Shown: positions 45,574 through 57,036 of the stretch, in pieces
Position numbering within the stretch: the first letter of the stretch is position 1
Layout: each line of letters opens with the position of its first letter
Assembly (NCBI RefSeq): GCF_052857255.1
Contig: NC_135502.1
Location: 157,020,099 to 157,084,098 of the forward strand
Direction of reading: 5' to 3'
Origin: Amblyomma americanum
Lineage: Eukaryota > Arthropoda > Arachnida > Ixodida > Ixodidae
DNA length: 64,000 nt
The notes under the pieces: model-generated
Database searches by the model: none
Told to the model about the DNA's origin: nothing
The model's input: only the letters and a program-made list of their open reading frames with translations
Translations under genes and position numbers: made by a program

Positions 45574-46189
45574 TGTCGTGGCGCAGGGATTCACTCGAAC
45601 ACGGGCTCCGTCGGGTAGCGTGTCCGAGCCTTCGGGCTGAGGAAAAATGGAACTTGGAGGTTGGGAAAACATAAACAAACGGGTTAACTTGCGCATTTAA
45701 GAAACTTAGTTACGTAATTTAAAAAAAGAGCAAACAGTCAAACATTAAAAGCTCACAGCGTCGAGCGACTAAAGGAGCCTTGTCGTCAAGGCCCAGAGCA
45801 ATCGTTCCGGTTCATGGTGCTTGCTAAATACACTAAGGCTCTGCCCCTTTCACCACACGAGGCACAGATCGGAAGAGTCACTGTACATAGCACGCGGAGC
45901 TCCGTGGGAATGAGCGAGGAGGATACCGAGGCTACTTAGCCCAAAGCTAACCAGGCACTTCTCAGTCACGGTTAATTTCGGGAAGGCGCCTTTGCCCGCT
46001 TCATTTCGTCTTCTCCATCGTGGGTCACGTCTCGCGGCGAACCCGACGTAGCGGAGGCCATCTCCTTCCCCCCCCCCGCTCTCCTGAAGAGCGTGCGATA
46101 GAATCCGCAGGTAGTTTCGCAGAGATCTTTTTTTCTTTTCATGGGGTCAACGAGGGGTCAAACGACGTGTCCTCAGCAAGGTTGTAACA
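45574..46189 (-). repeat. 3' LTR of element II (616 bp)
   Basis: The minus-strand start TGTTACAACC at 46189 directly follows the purine tract GGAGGGAGAGGAAGC, the polypurine tract. It ends ...CCACGACA at 45574. Confidence 0.85.
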
Positions 46190-46616
46190 GCTTCCTCTCC
46201 CTCCAGACGAGGCTCGACGGGTAGCAGCCGCCGCTGCTTTCCGAAGAGAAGACTTAATTGCTTGCAGATGAACCAACACTCCTCCGTCGCTCGTAACAAT
46301 GACTTCTTAGACGTTGAAAAGATTCTTTTGAGGCTGCTCTGAAACTTCAACCACATGGCCAAGCAAGCACTCAACCCCGCTCCAAGGAAACTAGTTCAAA
46401 AATAGGATTACTACAATCTGGTTACTATAGCTGTTGGAGAAAAGCCCACACTAAAAAAACTCTCGGGACCCACATATGCCGAGAAAACAAAACATACTAC
46501 TACACACATTCAGGCACATAAACGCACCAAAATAAAAGCTTAAGTAGCAATTATGTATACCTGAAGAGCATGCGGGACCGCTTAAGAAGAACGGCTAAGT
46601 GCGTCCGCGTTTCAAT

Positions 46617-46860
46617 TCAATTTGCCTTTCTTGTACTTTTGTCGAACTCATACTGCTGCGCAATCAAGGTCCACCTCAGAATGCGATTGCTCTTTGATGT
46701 CGAGGTTTGCAACAAGAAAAGGGGACAATGGTCCGTTTCTACAATGAATTTTTCGCCTCCGAGATAGCATTGTAGTTTCCAGATAGCCCGAACACTGCCA
46801 GCGCACTCTTTTTCGACGCGTAGTATGCCATCTCTCAATAGCTGAGTTTTCGGCTCAGGT
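46617..46860 (-). pseudogene. RNase H of element II (3' part)
   Basis: Minus-strand translation: EKECAGSVRAIWKLQCYLGG (usual EKECxxxVWAxxKLxxYLxG), then KFIVETDHCPLFLLQ with the conserved ETDH, then ILRWTLIAQQYEFD. This is the second half of the gypsy RNase H. The first half, with the TDAS block, is in the degraded stretch 46860-47070. It lies after RT and directly before the polypurine tract, so it is the last domain of pol; there is no integrase behind it. Confidence 0.75.
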
Positions 46861-47070
46861 AGAGAACGGGATGTTCGTTGCCGTAATCATCCTTCTGGCA
46901 GAGAACGGCACCTAGCCCTCAAACTGCACCGTGAATTCTCGGTCGTAATACGGAGCTCGCAAAACCGGGCGGCTAATCAGTACCGCCTTCAGGCTTAATA
47001 AGGACGCGTGCCTCTTTTCGTCCCAAACAACATTTCTCGGCTTTCTCCTGCGGAGAGCATCGGTCAGGGG

Positions 47071-48069
47071 CTAGTGATTGTAATATCCCGCAAGCTGTAA
47101 GAGTGCCCTAATGTCAGTCTTTCTTCTTGGCCGCGGAAAGTCTGCTACAGCCGATATTTTAACCTCAATGGGTTTCCTGAAACCTTGGCCTACGTTGTGG
47201 CCCAAATAGTCTACGGTTGCCCTCGCAAGGCAACAGTTCTCGGCCTTTACAGTGAGCCCAGCGTGACGCCAACGGCTCAGTACTGCTCTCAGATGCAATA
47301 AATTGTCCGCCCATCAATCTGAGAAAACAGCATTGTCGTTCAAGTAGGGCACCGCAAGTGCTTCAAAGCTCTTTAAGGGCTTGTCCCTTAGACCGGAAAA
47401 ACAAAATAGAGCATTTTTGAGCCCGAAGCTTATCATTGTTTGTTGATAGATTCCCGTCGGAGTGTCGAAAGCTGCGTATGTGCTGGCGTGCTTAGTAAGC
47501 GGCAGTTTCCAGTACCCTCCAGTAATGTCTAGCGTAGTCACATAGGCTGCTCGACTGACCAGTTCCACTCTCTCCTCGATATTGGGTATAGAGTACACTT
47601 GACCCTTGGTGACAGCATTCAACTTCTGGTAATTTACTACATGCCTTGCGTCTTTACTCGGAGGTTCCACCAAGATCATAGGCGAAGCGTACTCGCTTTC
47701 GTGGAGTTTAATTACTCCTAATTCCAGCAGGCGCTTTACCTCTCTTTCAAGGATATCTCTCTGGCTTGGAGAGAGTCGATAGAACCTTGGCCACACTGGC
47801 TCCTCGAAAGTTAGCTCAACATCATGCCCCATCAAATCAGTTCTGCCCGGCCTGTCTACAAAGCAGTCGTCCAACATTGCTATCAGTTCGCCAATACCAG
47901 ACAACTGTGATTCTTTTAGTACTCCTCTCCGCTCAGTCCTCGTGAGCAGTTCCTGCGCGCTCCTTTCCTCTAGGCTTAGACAGATAAGGTTGTCTTCCAT
48001 CTCTTCAGAAAGGTTAAGCTTTAGATTTATCGCGCCTCTCTCTGCACGCAAGGCATCATTACGTTGCAA
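47071..48069 (-). pseudogene. Reverse transcriptase of element II
   Basis: One long frame (48069-47314) holds an almost continuous Ty3/gypsy RT: DVELTFEEPVWPRFYRLSPS, LLELGVIKLHESEYASPMIL, VVNYQKLNAVTKGQVYSIPN, YVTTLDITGGYWKLPLTKHA with the first catalytic Asp, FGLKNALFCFSGL and VPYLNDNAVFS. The last is the YLDD box with its first Asp changed to Asn, followed by a stop. The thumb continues after a shift at 47298-47071 with VDYLGHNVGQGFRKPIEVKI and LLQLAGYYNH. Catalysis is lost. It lies downstream of the integrase. Confidence 0.85.
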
Positions 48070-49330
48070 TGATAAATTCGAGCTTCTTAGGGCTTTCCCA
48101 GGATTTTCACCACGTAGTTTGTGTTAGAGAGCTTGGCAGTTACTTCTGCAGGCGCTTCCACTGTACTTCAAGCCAATTCTGCCTTGAAGATCTCAGCAAC
48201 ATTACCTTGTCACCGATACAAAACGTCAGTAAGGGCTGTTCGATCATAGTAGACCTTAGAACGAGTTTAGGCTGACTTTATGCTGGCCTGCACGAGTACT
48301 TTATTGTTATGTAGACAATCGAGCAGAGTAAACGCGAACTCTACTACTGTCGGGTCCCTCGGCGCCCTTCCCAGGGTTCGCACACCATTCGAAGAGGTGA
48401 GCGCAGTGACCTTCCGTACACCAACTCAGCGGGGCTAAATCCAGTGGATTCATGCGGCACTGACCGCAGACCTAAAAGTGCCACAGATAGGCATGCATCC
48501 CAGTAGCGCTTGTTTTCATAGCAAAATCCCTAAGTACGCGCTTTAGAACAGAATGCCACGTTTCTACGCTGTTGGTCTGCGGACGATGGATTGAGCTGTG
48601 CACTATCTTAATGCCGCACCGCTCTAGAAATGAGACAGTGAGGGCACTCGTGAATACACTACCTTGATCACTTTGGACCTCGGAAGGGAAACCATTTCGG
48701 GCAAAGACTGATAACAGGAAATTCACCACACTCTCTGACGTCCGCTCGCGCAGTGCGACAGCCTCTGAAAACTTCGTGGCAGGGAATAACATGGTGAAGA
48801 TATAACGACACCCTGACACTGTTATGGGAAGTGGCCCAACTACATCTATCACCAACCGATGAAACGACTCAGTAATGATCGGCACTAAACCCATCGGCAC
48901 TTTTCACTTATCACAAGCCTTTCTGACCTGCTGACATGCGCCGCACGGCCTTACAAAACGCCCATGTCCTTAATACATCCAGGCCAATAGTAATCTTATA
49001 AAAGCCTCTGCTTTGTTTTCCTGATTCCCAGGTGGCATGACCGCGAATTGCCATGGGAAAGACTCAGTAAGTCTTGTCGACACTTCTGGGGAACGACTAA
49101 TTGGTCTCGCTCCACTCCACGCTTATCCTTGCATTAGAGATAAAGCACACCGCCTCTCATCTGGAAAGCAATATTCTCTTTTTTTCCCTTACTCTTGCTG
49201 TGGAGCTTTCTGATCTTCTGTATCGTCGGTTCATTTGCTTGTTCCATACCTAGCTCTTCTTGGTTCTCACTTAGTAGCGTCGTGAAACTGCATGACACTG
49301 GCGGCAAAAAAAGCACTTTAGGATTCACTC
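48070..49330 (-). pseudogene. Integrase of element II
   Basis: It lies upstream of RT. Zinc-binding part (49110-48940): LVVPQKCRQDLLSLSHGNSR, SCHLGIRKTKQRLL, YYWPG, then FVRPCGACQQVRKACDK in another frame, together the H2C2 set. The core (48900-48472) is open for 142 residues: LVIDVVGPLPIT (Asp), VQSDQGSVFTS (Asp), HRPQTNSVETWHSVLKRVL (Glu); all three acids are present. The C-terminal part (48460-48070) is broken by stops but keeps KVYYDRTAL and YVVKILGKP. It would insert element cDNA into the chromosome. Confidence 0.8.
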
Positions 49331-49702
49331 GTTCCGCGGTTGGTCATGCTTATTGGTAGGCTGACCGGTCTCAGGTGCCTCGTTAGCGCGATTTTCTAAA
49401 CCCTGTTCATCCGTTTCTGCCCCAAGTTTAACGGCTGTTTCCTCCGCAGTGGAATTCTCAGGAGTGAGCTGTGTTGTAAGTTCTCGTGCCTTCGAACGTG
49501 TTAAAGCGTGCACAACTCAATCTCCAAAATACATCCTTTTCTCCTGTAATTACATATCTGATTTGTTGGTAAAAAAATACGGATAGCATTTAGATAGCTT
49601 TGCTGAAAATGCAACTCCGGTTGTTATCGTAACGAAACGGTCCCCAATTACCACTGCCGCTATAGGCAAGCACACGCTTTGTTCGTCAACCAGCTGTCGG
49701 AT

Positions 49703-49960
49703 TCATGCACATCGGCCTGTGTAATCGGGCGGCGACACATACGACGTATGGACAACATCCATCGTTGCGGCTGAGTAGCGCAGCACCCTACATTGCCTCC
49801 CGTTCACTATCAAGTCATGCATGTAAGGTTCAGACAGCTTCATGTTTTCATCGCAGTTACTCAGATACGAGAACGCAAGCTTTTCTTTTTGGCAGTTCAC
49901 TGCTATGTGACCCGGCTCATTGCATCTGTAGCAAGTGAGCGGCCTCCAAGCCTCCAGCAC
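49703..49960 (-). pseudogene. gag zinc knuckle and protease start of element II
   Basis: One frame: LTCYRCNEPGHIAVNCQKE, a perfect CCHC knuckle, then the protease start HDLIVNGRQCRVLRYSAATMDVVH. The family reads RDSAATMD at this place, so the catalytic Asp is replaced by Tyr. After GRCA the protease is not open. The following linker (49513-49330) has HALTRSKARELTTQL, the same type of segment that precedes integrase in copies A and B. Confidence 0.75.
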
Positions 49961-50453
49961 GACTTTTTCTTTCTTCGCTTTGCACCCTTCTCGTTGTCTT
50001 CCTTTCGCTGAGGCTTATGGGACGAAACCATTCTTTTGTCTTTCTCGACTGTAGAGCTCCCAAAGTGCCTCTCGTGACGGTAATTCGCACTCCTTCCGAA
50101 ATTACGGGGCCTATCAACACTAATGTTGTTAAACTGCCGGCACGAAGCGTACTCCTCAATGAGTCCGGCAGCTTTGTCGCAGACGTTACGTTGTCCCGTA
50201 CCTGTAGCCAATTTCTTTCTTCTTCAGGGAGGCAGTCGTAAAAATGCTCAAAGAAAATTCTCTCAACTACAGCGTCCCGGTAACTGTAGACCTTAGTGCT
50301 CTTTAACCATTCGACCAAGCTCACTTGCAACTTTTACAAAAAATCGGGATAGCTCTCGTCCCTCAACTTCATAGCTCCCTGAAATCTTTGCCTGAACGCC
50401 TCGGCACTTAGTCTGTGTTTTTGTAGGAGGCAAGCCTTGACCATCTCGTAATT
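49917..50453 (-). pseudogene. gag of element II, C-terminal part
   Basis: This resumes gag directly after element III: YEMVKACLLQKHRLSAEAFR, QRFQGAMKLRDESYPDFL, a TAA stop, then LQVSLVEWLKSTKVYSYRDA and VVERIFFEHFYDCLPEEERN. These are the SCAN/retroviral-capsid-like blocks of the family. The zinc knuckle follows at 49930. Gag upstream of the insertion is at 59757-60512. Confidence 0.75.
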
Positions 50454-51101
50454 TATGGGGATTATTCTTGTAATAACGCGCAAACGGCTAGAAGCAGTAC
50501 TCGCTCTCTTGCACCGGCGTGCCAGCCCTAGCAGTCAGAGCTGTGACCCCCAACCCGCGGTGCGGTAAATCCTAACCACAGCGGATTCTAATCGCATGAG
50601 CGTTTATTGCTCCCGAGCATTGCAATTAGCAGCAAGCAACAAAGCAACCGCCGCAATGAGGGAGCGTTCCGCTAGCGTACGGGGGTGAAAAGCGCAAAGT
50701 AGGGTGGAACGCACACAAAACGGTTGGGGAGGAAGGTTCCGCTCAACTTGCTGGTTCCTCGCTCACGGCCTGCGACGGTCAATTCACACGCAATGGCTGG
50801 GAGGTAAAGGCAGCGGTCTCCGTGGCAGATCTGCGTCCGTGCACAGCTCCCTCCAGAAGACGAGAAGATCCCGGGAGAACTGCGCGTTCGCTCCTTCTCC
50901 CTGGCTGTGGAGAGGAGGTCTCCGTTCTAAGAGGGGAAAGACGGAAAGTCTAAGCGGCGGAATCGCTGCGGGGCGCGAATGGAAGCCGGGGCGGCGTGAG
51001 TGCCCTCCCTCGCAACCCTCTCGAACGGCACCTGCATAACTTCGCGTGATAATTACGCGCGATAGTTACTATGGGACAGGGGAGTCACGTGCATCCCCGC
51101 A
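50454..51101 (-). repeat. 3' LTR of element III (about 648 bp)
   Basis: It follows the purine tract AAAGAGGGGAGA (minus strand) and starts TGCGGGGATGCACG at 51101. The left end is TATGGGGATTATT. It matches 38219-38832 and 59078-59756. Confidence 0.85.
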
Positions 51102-52394
51102 TCTCCCCTCTTTAAATTGCCGTACGGCAGCGAAGCGACCGCATTCACCGAGGGGTGTACAGAGTGGTGCCAGCGAAACACCGTTTAACTTTAAAATCAA
51201 TTAAGAAAAGTTTCAGCTCAAAGCCACCGGTGTCGTCGTCGAAGGCCGTGGACGCCAGGACAGGAATGCCGTGCAGACGACCGCCATGGACGACCGTGGA
51301 GCCAAGTACTGAAGGGGGTCGATGACCGCAGGTCCCGGTTCAGAGGGTCAGTCGGCCAGGACAGCTTTCTGCGGACGCGCGGGCGGCAGGCAGGGTCGGG
51401 GCAATTAAGCACCGTGTTGTCCCGCTGCGTAGTGTACAGCAGGCCTCCGCTCAGCCGGTTGCACCGCTCGCCCTCGGACCCGCCTTCTTTTCCTGTCGGC
51501 GCGGCGACAAAGGCGCTTCGACCAATTTTCCCGCGGCCACCCAGGGCTTTGCGAGGCGGGCACAGCGACGTACCATGCTGCTCTCGAGGGCGAAGCCTCT
51601 TCCGCGGGGGACTCCAAGGCGGCTTCTCTGCGGCAGTTGCTCTCGGTGGTAGATACAGGTGCCGGTTTCCCCGAATTCTCGCTCGCTCATCCCGCGGCCG
51701 ACCGGAAGCTGTTTTTCAACATGGCTGCTTGGAGGTGCAGCAGGCTCTTGGTTCTGGAATGTGGCCGCCTTCCCAACGGCCTGGCTTTCGATGTTCGAAG
51801 CAGCAACGGTCGTCTCAGCGCCCGCCAGCTCTTCTCCGGGCTCGCTGCGAAGGCTTCTTCGCAGCTGCAAGGCTGCCTTTGTCTCCCAGTTAATTTCCCA
51901 TTTTACACATTTTTTAAAACCTAAATTAACCCCGCTCGGTCTGTTCCGAAGAGAAAGCGTGTGCTTGCTCTGGAAGCTACAGTGCGAAATATGGAAGGTG
52001 TGTTACGTCCATATTAAGCAGGAGAAAATACTCCTGGCGCAATGGCGAGAGTTCTGCCGCGGGCGTAAGTGGTAACGAGGCACTGGGCTCTGTTGTCGAG
52101 CCTTGTATATCGGTGCGGCTGCCTGCTGGCGGGGGAGTGTGTTCTCCACCGGCAGCTCGTTCCTTCAGTCAAGTAGCGTTTGAGATCAGTGACATTCACC
52201 TGGCCGCCGATCGGTTTTGGCGTCAAGTCCGCCAGCCTGTAGATGAATAAGGGAAGTTTCTCCCTAACTACTTAAGAACCCGTTTATTTAGACGCCAGAG
52301 AAGAAGAGAATTTCTTACTGGCGTCGCTCAGGACAGGCTTGCGCCTCAACACCAGGCCACCCGGTGTGTAGTGAATTTCCCTGTGAGACCGACC
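51102..52394 (-). other. Pol tail and GC-rich 3' region of element III
   Basis: The first part (to about 52020) codes the pol tail (VTDLKRYLTEGTS), matching the tail of element I. The remaining 0.9 kb is GC-rich and conserved with 38833-39670 but has no consistent frame between the two copies, so I treat it as untranslated. Confidence 0.55.
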
Positions 52395-53230
52395 TTACTG
52401 CGCTTTCTGCTGGGCTCGAGAAGTGCTCAAATTCCGGCGAGCTTTGTGTAAAGCCTTCGTCATCCTCGCGCGCAGCCCGGTCGCGTGGTTTGCGCGTGCC
52501 GACGAAGAAATCGGGGTGTTGCAGTGAACCTGGAGAGTAAGTTCTACCGGATTCGTCAGCTCCCTGTCAAGGTTCAGAGCGGCAAGTTTATACCCAGTCG
52601 AAGTGTTCATGGTCGACCTGAGATCAAACCCAATCTCGGGGAGACAGGTCTCCCAGTCGCTGTGAGTATCCGCAAATGGAACGAGTATGTGCTTGGAGTT
52701 GTGGTTCATGCGATTCGTGGGATTTGCCTGGGCGTGGTACGTGGTTGTTCTTTTGTGATTGATGGCAAGGCCACACAGGAGTCCACAAAGAATTGCAGTG
52801 AAGTACGATGCATTGTCCGTTATCAACGGCCCGATGTAGCCGAATCGTGTGAGCCACTCGATCAGCTTCCCCATGATTACGCGTGCGGTCAGGTTTCGAA
52901 GTGGGAACAGTTCCACCCATTTGCTGAAATGGTCTGTGACAAGGAGCAGAAGATGGTTTCTAGTCGTAGTCCTGGGGTAAGGTCCCATGACGTCACAAGC
53001 CGCAATTTGCCAAAGAACCTGGCTATTGATCGGCTGTGCGGTTTTGCGTCCACCACGCGGCTTGACGCTTTGGCACACGTCGCACGAGCGGGCGTAGCGA
53101 ATCGCATCCCGCTGCATGCCAGCTCAGGTGGCGATTAGGCACAACTTATACGTCATAGGGCCATATGCATGCCCAACAATGCATGTCTCATGAAAGTAGC
53201 GTAAAAGTGCTCCTCTCAACGTGCGTGCAA
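52395..53230 (-). pseudogene. Integrase of element III
   Basis: Zinc-binding residues FHETCIVGHAYGP, then AIRYARSCDVCQSVKPRGG. The core is open in one frame from 53117 to 52395: AACDVMGPYPRT (Asp), PLITDNASYF (Asp), AQANPTNRMNHNSKHIL, where the family has NPTERVN. The catalytic Glu is therefore Asn and the enzyme is dead despite 240 open residues. The C-terminal part has SARANHATGLRARMTKALHK. It lies after RNase H, the standard gypsy place. Confidence 0.8.
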
Positions 53231-53466
53231 TCGTCGCCTTGAAGGACTTGTGTGTATCTTTCTCGCAGAGATACAGCTCTGTAGCATGCGATCGTAGTCG
53301 AGCAGATAGGAATCCATCGCGCTCACAGCATTACCAGCTCTGTTCGAACGCCCCGTACGGGCAACAATACCAGTTGTCTCCATGTGCGCCGCGGCAGCGC
53401 TGCCCGTCTCCCTGTGTAGAACACTTTTCGGCAAAATGGGTTCTCCCGCTGTGCCTCAAATTGCTC

Positions 53467-54060
53467 CTATCTGCTGATAACGCTCCCCACTGCAGTGACG
53501 AATTCCAAGTGGTTCACGCTTTCGCCCCTGGAAGGTGGGTAGTCCCTTCCCTCGGGGTGTTTGGTGAGCTTCGCGGCAGTCGCGCTGCTCCGGCTGTGAT
53601 GCGCGACGGATTGGGTAGTGTTGTTACTTCCCACGCCATTATTCGGCGCGCGCATAAGTGCGTCCGCTACCATGTTGCTTTTACCCCTCCTGTAGCGCAC
53701 GGTAAAGTCGTAACGCTGGAGGAGTAGCGCCCATCGCGCTAGGCGTCCACTCGGCTCGGCTAGGCGCCTCAGCCACTTGAGTGTTATGTGATCAGTCTCA
53801 ATCACGAAGGCGACTACATCGACGTAGTAGTCGAACTTCCGCAGAGCGAAAATAATCGCGAGACGTTATTTTTCAGTCACGGAATTGTTTCTATCTGCGG
53901 GCGTTAATAAGCGGCTGGCGAACGCCACCAACCTCAGGCTACCCTCATGCTGTTGAAGCAGGTCTACTCTTAAACCCAGGTCACAAGCGTCCGTGTGGAC
54001 CTCAAATTCCCTGTTCAGGTCAGGCAGCCTCAGGCTCAGCCTCAGGCAGGCTCTGTGGTT
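53467..54060 (-). pseudogene. RNase H of element III
   Basis: Minus-strand: LPDLNREFEVHTDACDLGL (first Asp), LVAFASRLLTPADRNNSVTE, a frameshift near 53866, then MIETDHITLKWLRRLAEPSG and RYDFTVRYRRGKSNMVADAL. The blocks match Ty3/gypsy RNase H, and the copy is better kept than that of element I. Confidence 0.8.
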
Positions 54061-54630
54061 TCCGCGAGCGCGCAAGTGAGATGGCGTAGTGCCGCCTCTT
54101 GCTCGGGTCCTCAATGCCACTTCACACCTTTCCTCAACAATGCCGTTAAGGGGGCTTGCAGAGCTGCGCAATCTGGTTAAACTGGCGGTAAAAGTTCACC
54201 TGCCCCAGAGAGCGTCTCAGACCGCCCATGTCTGCTGGCTACTGGAACTGCAAAATTTCCCGCAGCTTGTCCTCACACGAGGAAAGGCGTCTTTTGTCTA
54301 GCGTGAATCCCAACAGTGTTACACGGGCTACTGCTATCTGGGTCCTGTTCGGGTTCAAAGCGATTCCCGCTTACCTCAGCCTTTTTAATACGTCCCTGAG
54401 GTAGCTTAAGTGCTCATCAAATGTGGGCGAATACACCACAATGTCATCAAGTTAAGGAAGAGCGTGGTGCCATCTTGCATCGCCTAGGACACGGTCCATC
54501 AGACACTTGTACGTCTCGGGCGAGTCGACCTGGTCGAACGGCGTTCGGGTAAACTGGAAAGTCCCCTGTGACAAGTGAAAGCTGTTTTCTTTCGGTCGCT
54601 GGGAGTTATAACCACCTGGAAGTATCCTCT

Positions 54631-54750
54631 CCCAAGCAGCAGAAGTAATTGGCCCAACATTGGAGCCGTATTGGCAAAGGCCGGCCCTAAAAATGACCAT
54701 GATGGAACCATCCTGCTGCAATATTGGGCCGATGACCTGTGCTGCTTGGG
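54631..54750. mobile_element. 120-bp MITE inside element III RT
   Basis: Terminal inverted repeats of about 35 bp: CCCAAGCAGCAGAAGTAATT at the left and CCCAAGCAGCACAGGTCATC read inward from the right, both going on to GGCCCAAYATTG. Deleting it joins the RT codons for YASRGYFQ with at most a 2-bp duplication (AG). There is no coding capacity; the superfamily is unknown. Confidence 0.75.
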
Positions 54751-54930
54751 CTGCTGGCATAGAGCGTAGTGAAGTTCGCCGCCCCACCAACATTAGACAC
54801 GATCGAGAGAATGCTCGGAAGTGGGTATGCGTCCTTCCGTCTCACCTCGTTCAGGCATCGATAGTGCACACAAAGGCGGGTAGTTCCATCCTTTTTGGGC
54901 ACCAGTACCACCAGAAACCCCCACGGGCTG

Positions 54931-56018
54931 TGTGACGTTCTTTGTGTGTGCTACGAGGGTCCGCATTCGACGTCGCGGCGTAGACGGAGCCCCCAGTGGC
55001 GGCAAAAGCACTCAAGAGAAAGCAATTCAGCTGGAAGAGAGGTGATCGGCGACAGCCGGTCTCGTTTTGGAAGCAGCCAGCACACATGTTTCTACTGTAT
55101 ATGGCTGCAAGCAACTTGAGTGGGATTGCTTTCGGGCCTGCCGCCATGGACCGCACGGAGAAGACCCAGGTGACAGCTGCGTCCGATTACCGAGCCATAC
55201 TCGTTGAGAGTCAACGACCAAAACGAAGGGGTTTAAGCACAACCGGAACCCCTTTTCATAGTGTTGGCACGTGTCGAACGGCGCCGCCGCCGCCGCGGGG
55301 AGACGGGCGTTATCTTCCCCAATTGCCGTGACCGTGCCGGGGACAAAGGGCCTCGTTTCGGCGGGCCTGACCCCGTGACAAGACGGCGGGCATCATCACA
55401 AACACTCCCGAGCACATCCTAGGACAAGGGACCACTCTCCCGGCCTTTTAGTGACCTCGCGTTCCGGCTTTGAGTGGCGAGTGTCATTTGATGCAGAACG
55501 GAGGTCGGTGACCCGCGGGAACCGTCAGCGGGCCAGAGACCGTCTACCACAGCCGACGCTACCTCGACGACAACCTTCTTTCCCTCGGACTCAACACGTG
55601 ACGGGGGCGAGGCCATAAGTGCGGTGGTGTGTTTGTGCGCCCAAGTGAAAGCCCTAGGCCCCTCCCACTCCGGCGTGGGCGTCCTCAACCTAGGGAATGT
55701 GGGGAATAAGAAGGATATAAAAATCGACGAGAAGTACGGAAGAGGGAACGCTCAGGAGGACATCGTTCGCCAAGGGGGCCTTCAGCGCCGAAGCCCGACG
55801 GCGTGCAGCTTCTGCCAGCAGCCGTTCGAGCTCAACTCCGGAGCCCCTCCATCGTCCCCATGAAGTCGTCGGCACGTAAGCTCGGACACCCCAGCCTCTG
55901 ATGTATAATCATAATCATGTATAATTATTGAATATATCTGTTTGTTTAAACTGAGCCATACGGTGTCTCTTTGCCTCTCTGTCCCGTGTGGACCTGCGCA
56001 TTATGGGGGGTCGTTACA
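54931..56018 (+). mobile_element. 1088-bp solo LTR in element III RT
   Basis: It starts TGTGACGTTC and ends GGTCGTTACA, and is flanked by GCTG on both sides (54927-54930, 56019-56022). Removing it rejoins RT codons SNS and PWGF. A TATA box (TATAAAA, 55716-55722) near the right third favours plus orientation. No internal region or second LTR is present, so it is a solo LTR left by recombination. It is a different family from the other LTRs here. Confidence 0.8.
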
Positions 56019-56290
56019 GCTGTTTGAACGTTCCACAAAGCCTGTGTAGAGACGTTCGTCCAGAGAGTTATCGAGCGCTTTCCTCTTACCAAGCTGATTG
56101 GTCGAGGATTGTACTTCCACGGAACGGCGTCGCCTGTCTCATTTTTGTGCCTAACCGGGGTAGTGCAGCCAGGCCGCTCCGCGAATACAGCGTCGTATTC
56201 GTTCAGGAGCAGAGACAAGCGCACATTTTCGTTTCCCGACAAACCGCCGGAGTTGTTCAGCAGAAGGTGGGAACTCTGCGCTGCCGCCGC

Positions 56291-57036
56291 TGCGCAGAGT
56301 TTGTGGGAAGCCTGCTAGATTCCCGCCGTGGCGTCTGCGCAGCATCCCGCGTCGCTCTCTTTCCGTTTCTCCCGCCTCGGGCGGCGGAGAGACGGCTGGT
56401 GGCTAATCGCTGTCATTCGGCCGCAGCTCCGCCCCCGGCTTCCCAAGGGCCTTTGCCATTGGTGACTTTTGGCGGGAATTCGGGACCCGTTTTGGGTGGT
56501 CGCGCGGCGCGCGACCGTCCGAGCGGCGCACAGAGAGATAGACTCCCTCCGAGACAGCGGAAGGTGCGTACGTTACTGTTCGTCCTGGCCGGCCTCTGCC
56601 GTTCGGACCAGTTCATACTCGAGCTCGCCAGCGTGGGTCCTCGATCCGCCGCGGCTCGAGCCTGTCCAGGGTTCCAACGACCTCGACAGGCGCACCTTGC
56701 GTTGACTGCCCACTCTCTCTCGCAAACGGCCCAACGGCCGACACGAGAGAGATCACAGGGCTGCCGCGGGGACGATCTCCTGCAGCGGCGTGCTAGCGGC
56801 GCGCATTTCTCTTGTTGCCCCGAGCGCGCACCGGAGCCTTGCTCTGAGCGCGCCCCGGGACGGGGTGACTGTGGAGTGTGTGTGTGTACCGCTGGAGGAC
56901 GGCGTCAATTAACGTCTCCTTTGTGAACTTGGAGGCTTGTTTCTTGCGGCGAGCCGCTCTCCTCTCTGCAGAGGTTGAACGCCGCCGCAGCGGTGCCCCA
57001 GGGTGCGTGTAGTGACGGCTGATCGGGGCCCTTGAC
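56291..57036 (-). other. GC-rich linker between protease and RT, element III
   Basis: About 750 bp of strongly GC-rich sequence. It has several overlapping open frames on both strands (up to 312 aa on the plus strand) but none with a domain. It may be a decayed pol linker or an unrecognised insertion. Confidence 0.4.

Larger units (their letters stand above)
54061..56290 (-). pseudogene. Reverse transcriptase of element III, split twice
   Basis: The start is at 56242 with LLNEYDAVFAERPGCTTPV and VPWKYNPRPISL, then codons for ERSNS. A solo LTR (54931-56018) interrupts. RT resumes with VLVPKKDGTTRLCVHYRCLN and RKDAYPLPSI up to FTTLYAS. A 120-bp MITE (54631-54750) interrupts again. It resumes RGYFQVVI, TAFTCHRG, and HALP, stop, LDDIVVYS: the Tyr of the YLDD box is TAA. 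The thumb ends with VTLLGFTLDKRRLSS. Precise removal of both insertions restores the frame at each site, so it was open when they came. Confidence 0.8.

Noticed and set aside
51414..52075. Frames of 138-159 aa on the plus strand near the element III 3' end
   Set aside because: They overlap in several frames on both strands and are not conserved in frame with the matching region of element I (39000-39660).
55988..56926. 312-aa plus-strand open frame
   Set aside because: It runs across the antisense of gypsy RT and a GC-rich block. Its Arg/Ser/Pro-rich composition is typical of chance frames in GC-rich DNA, and no domain is seen.
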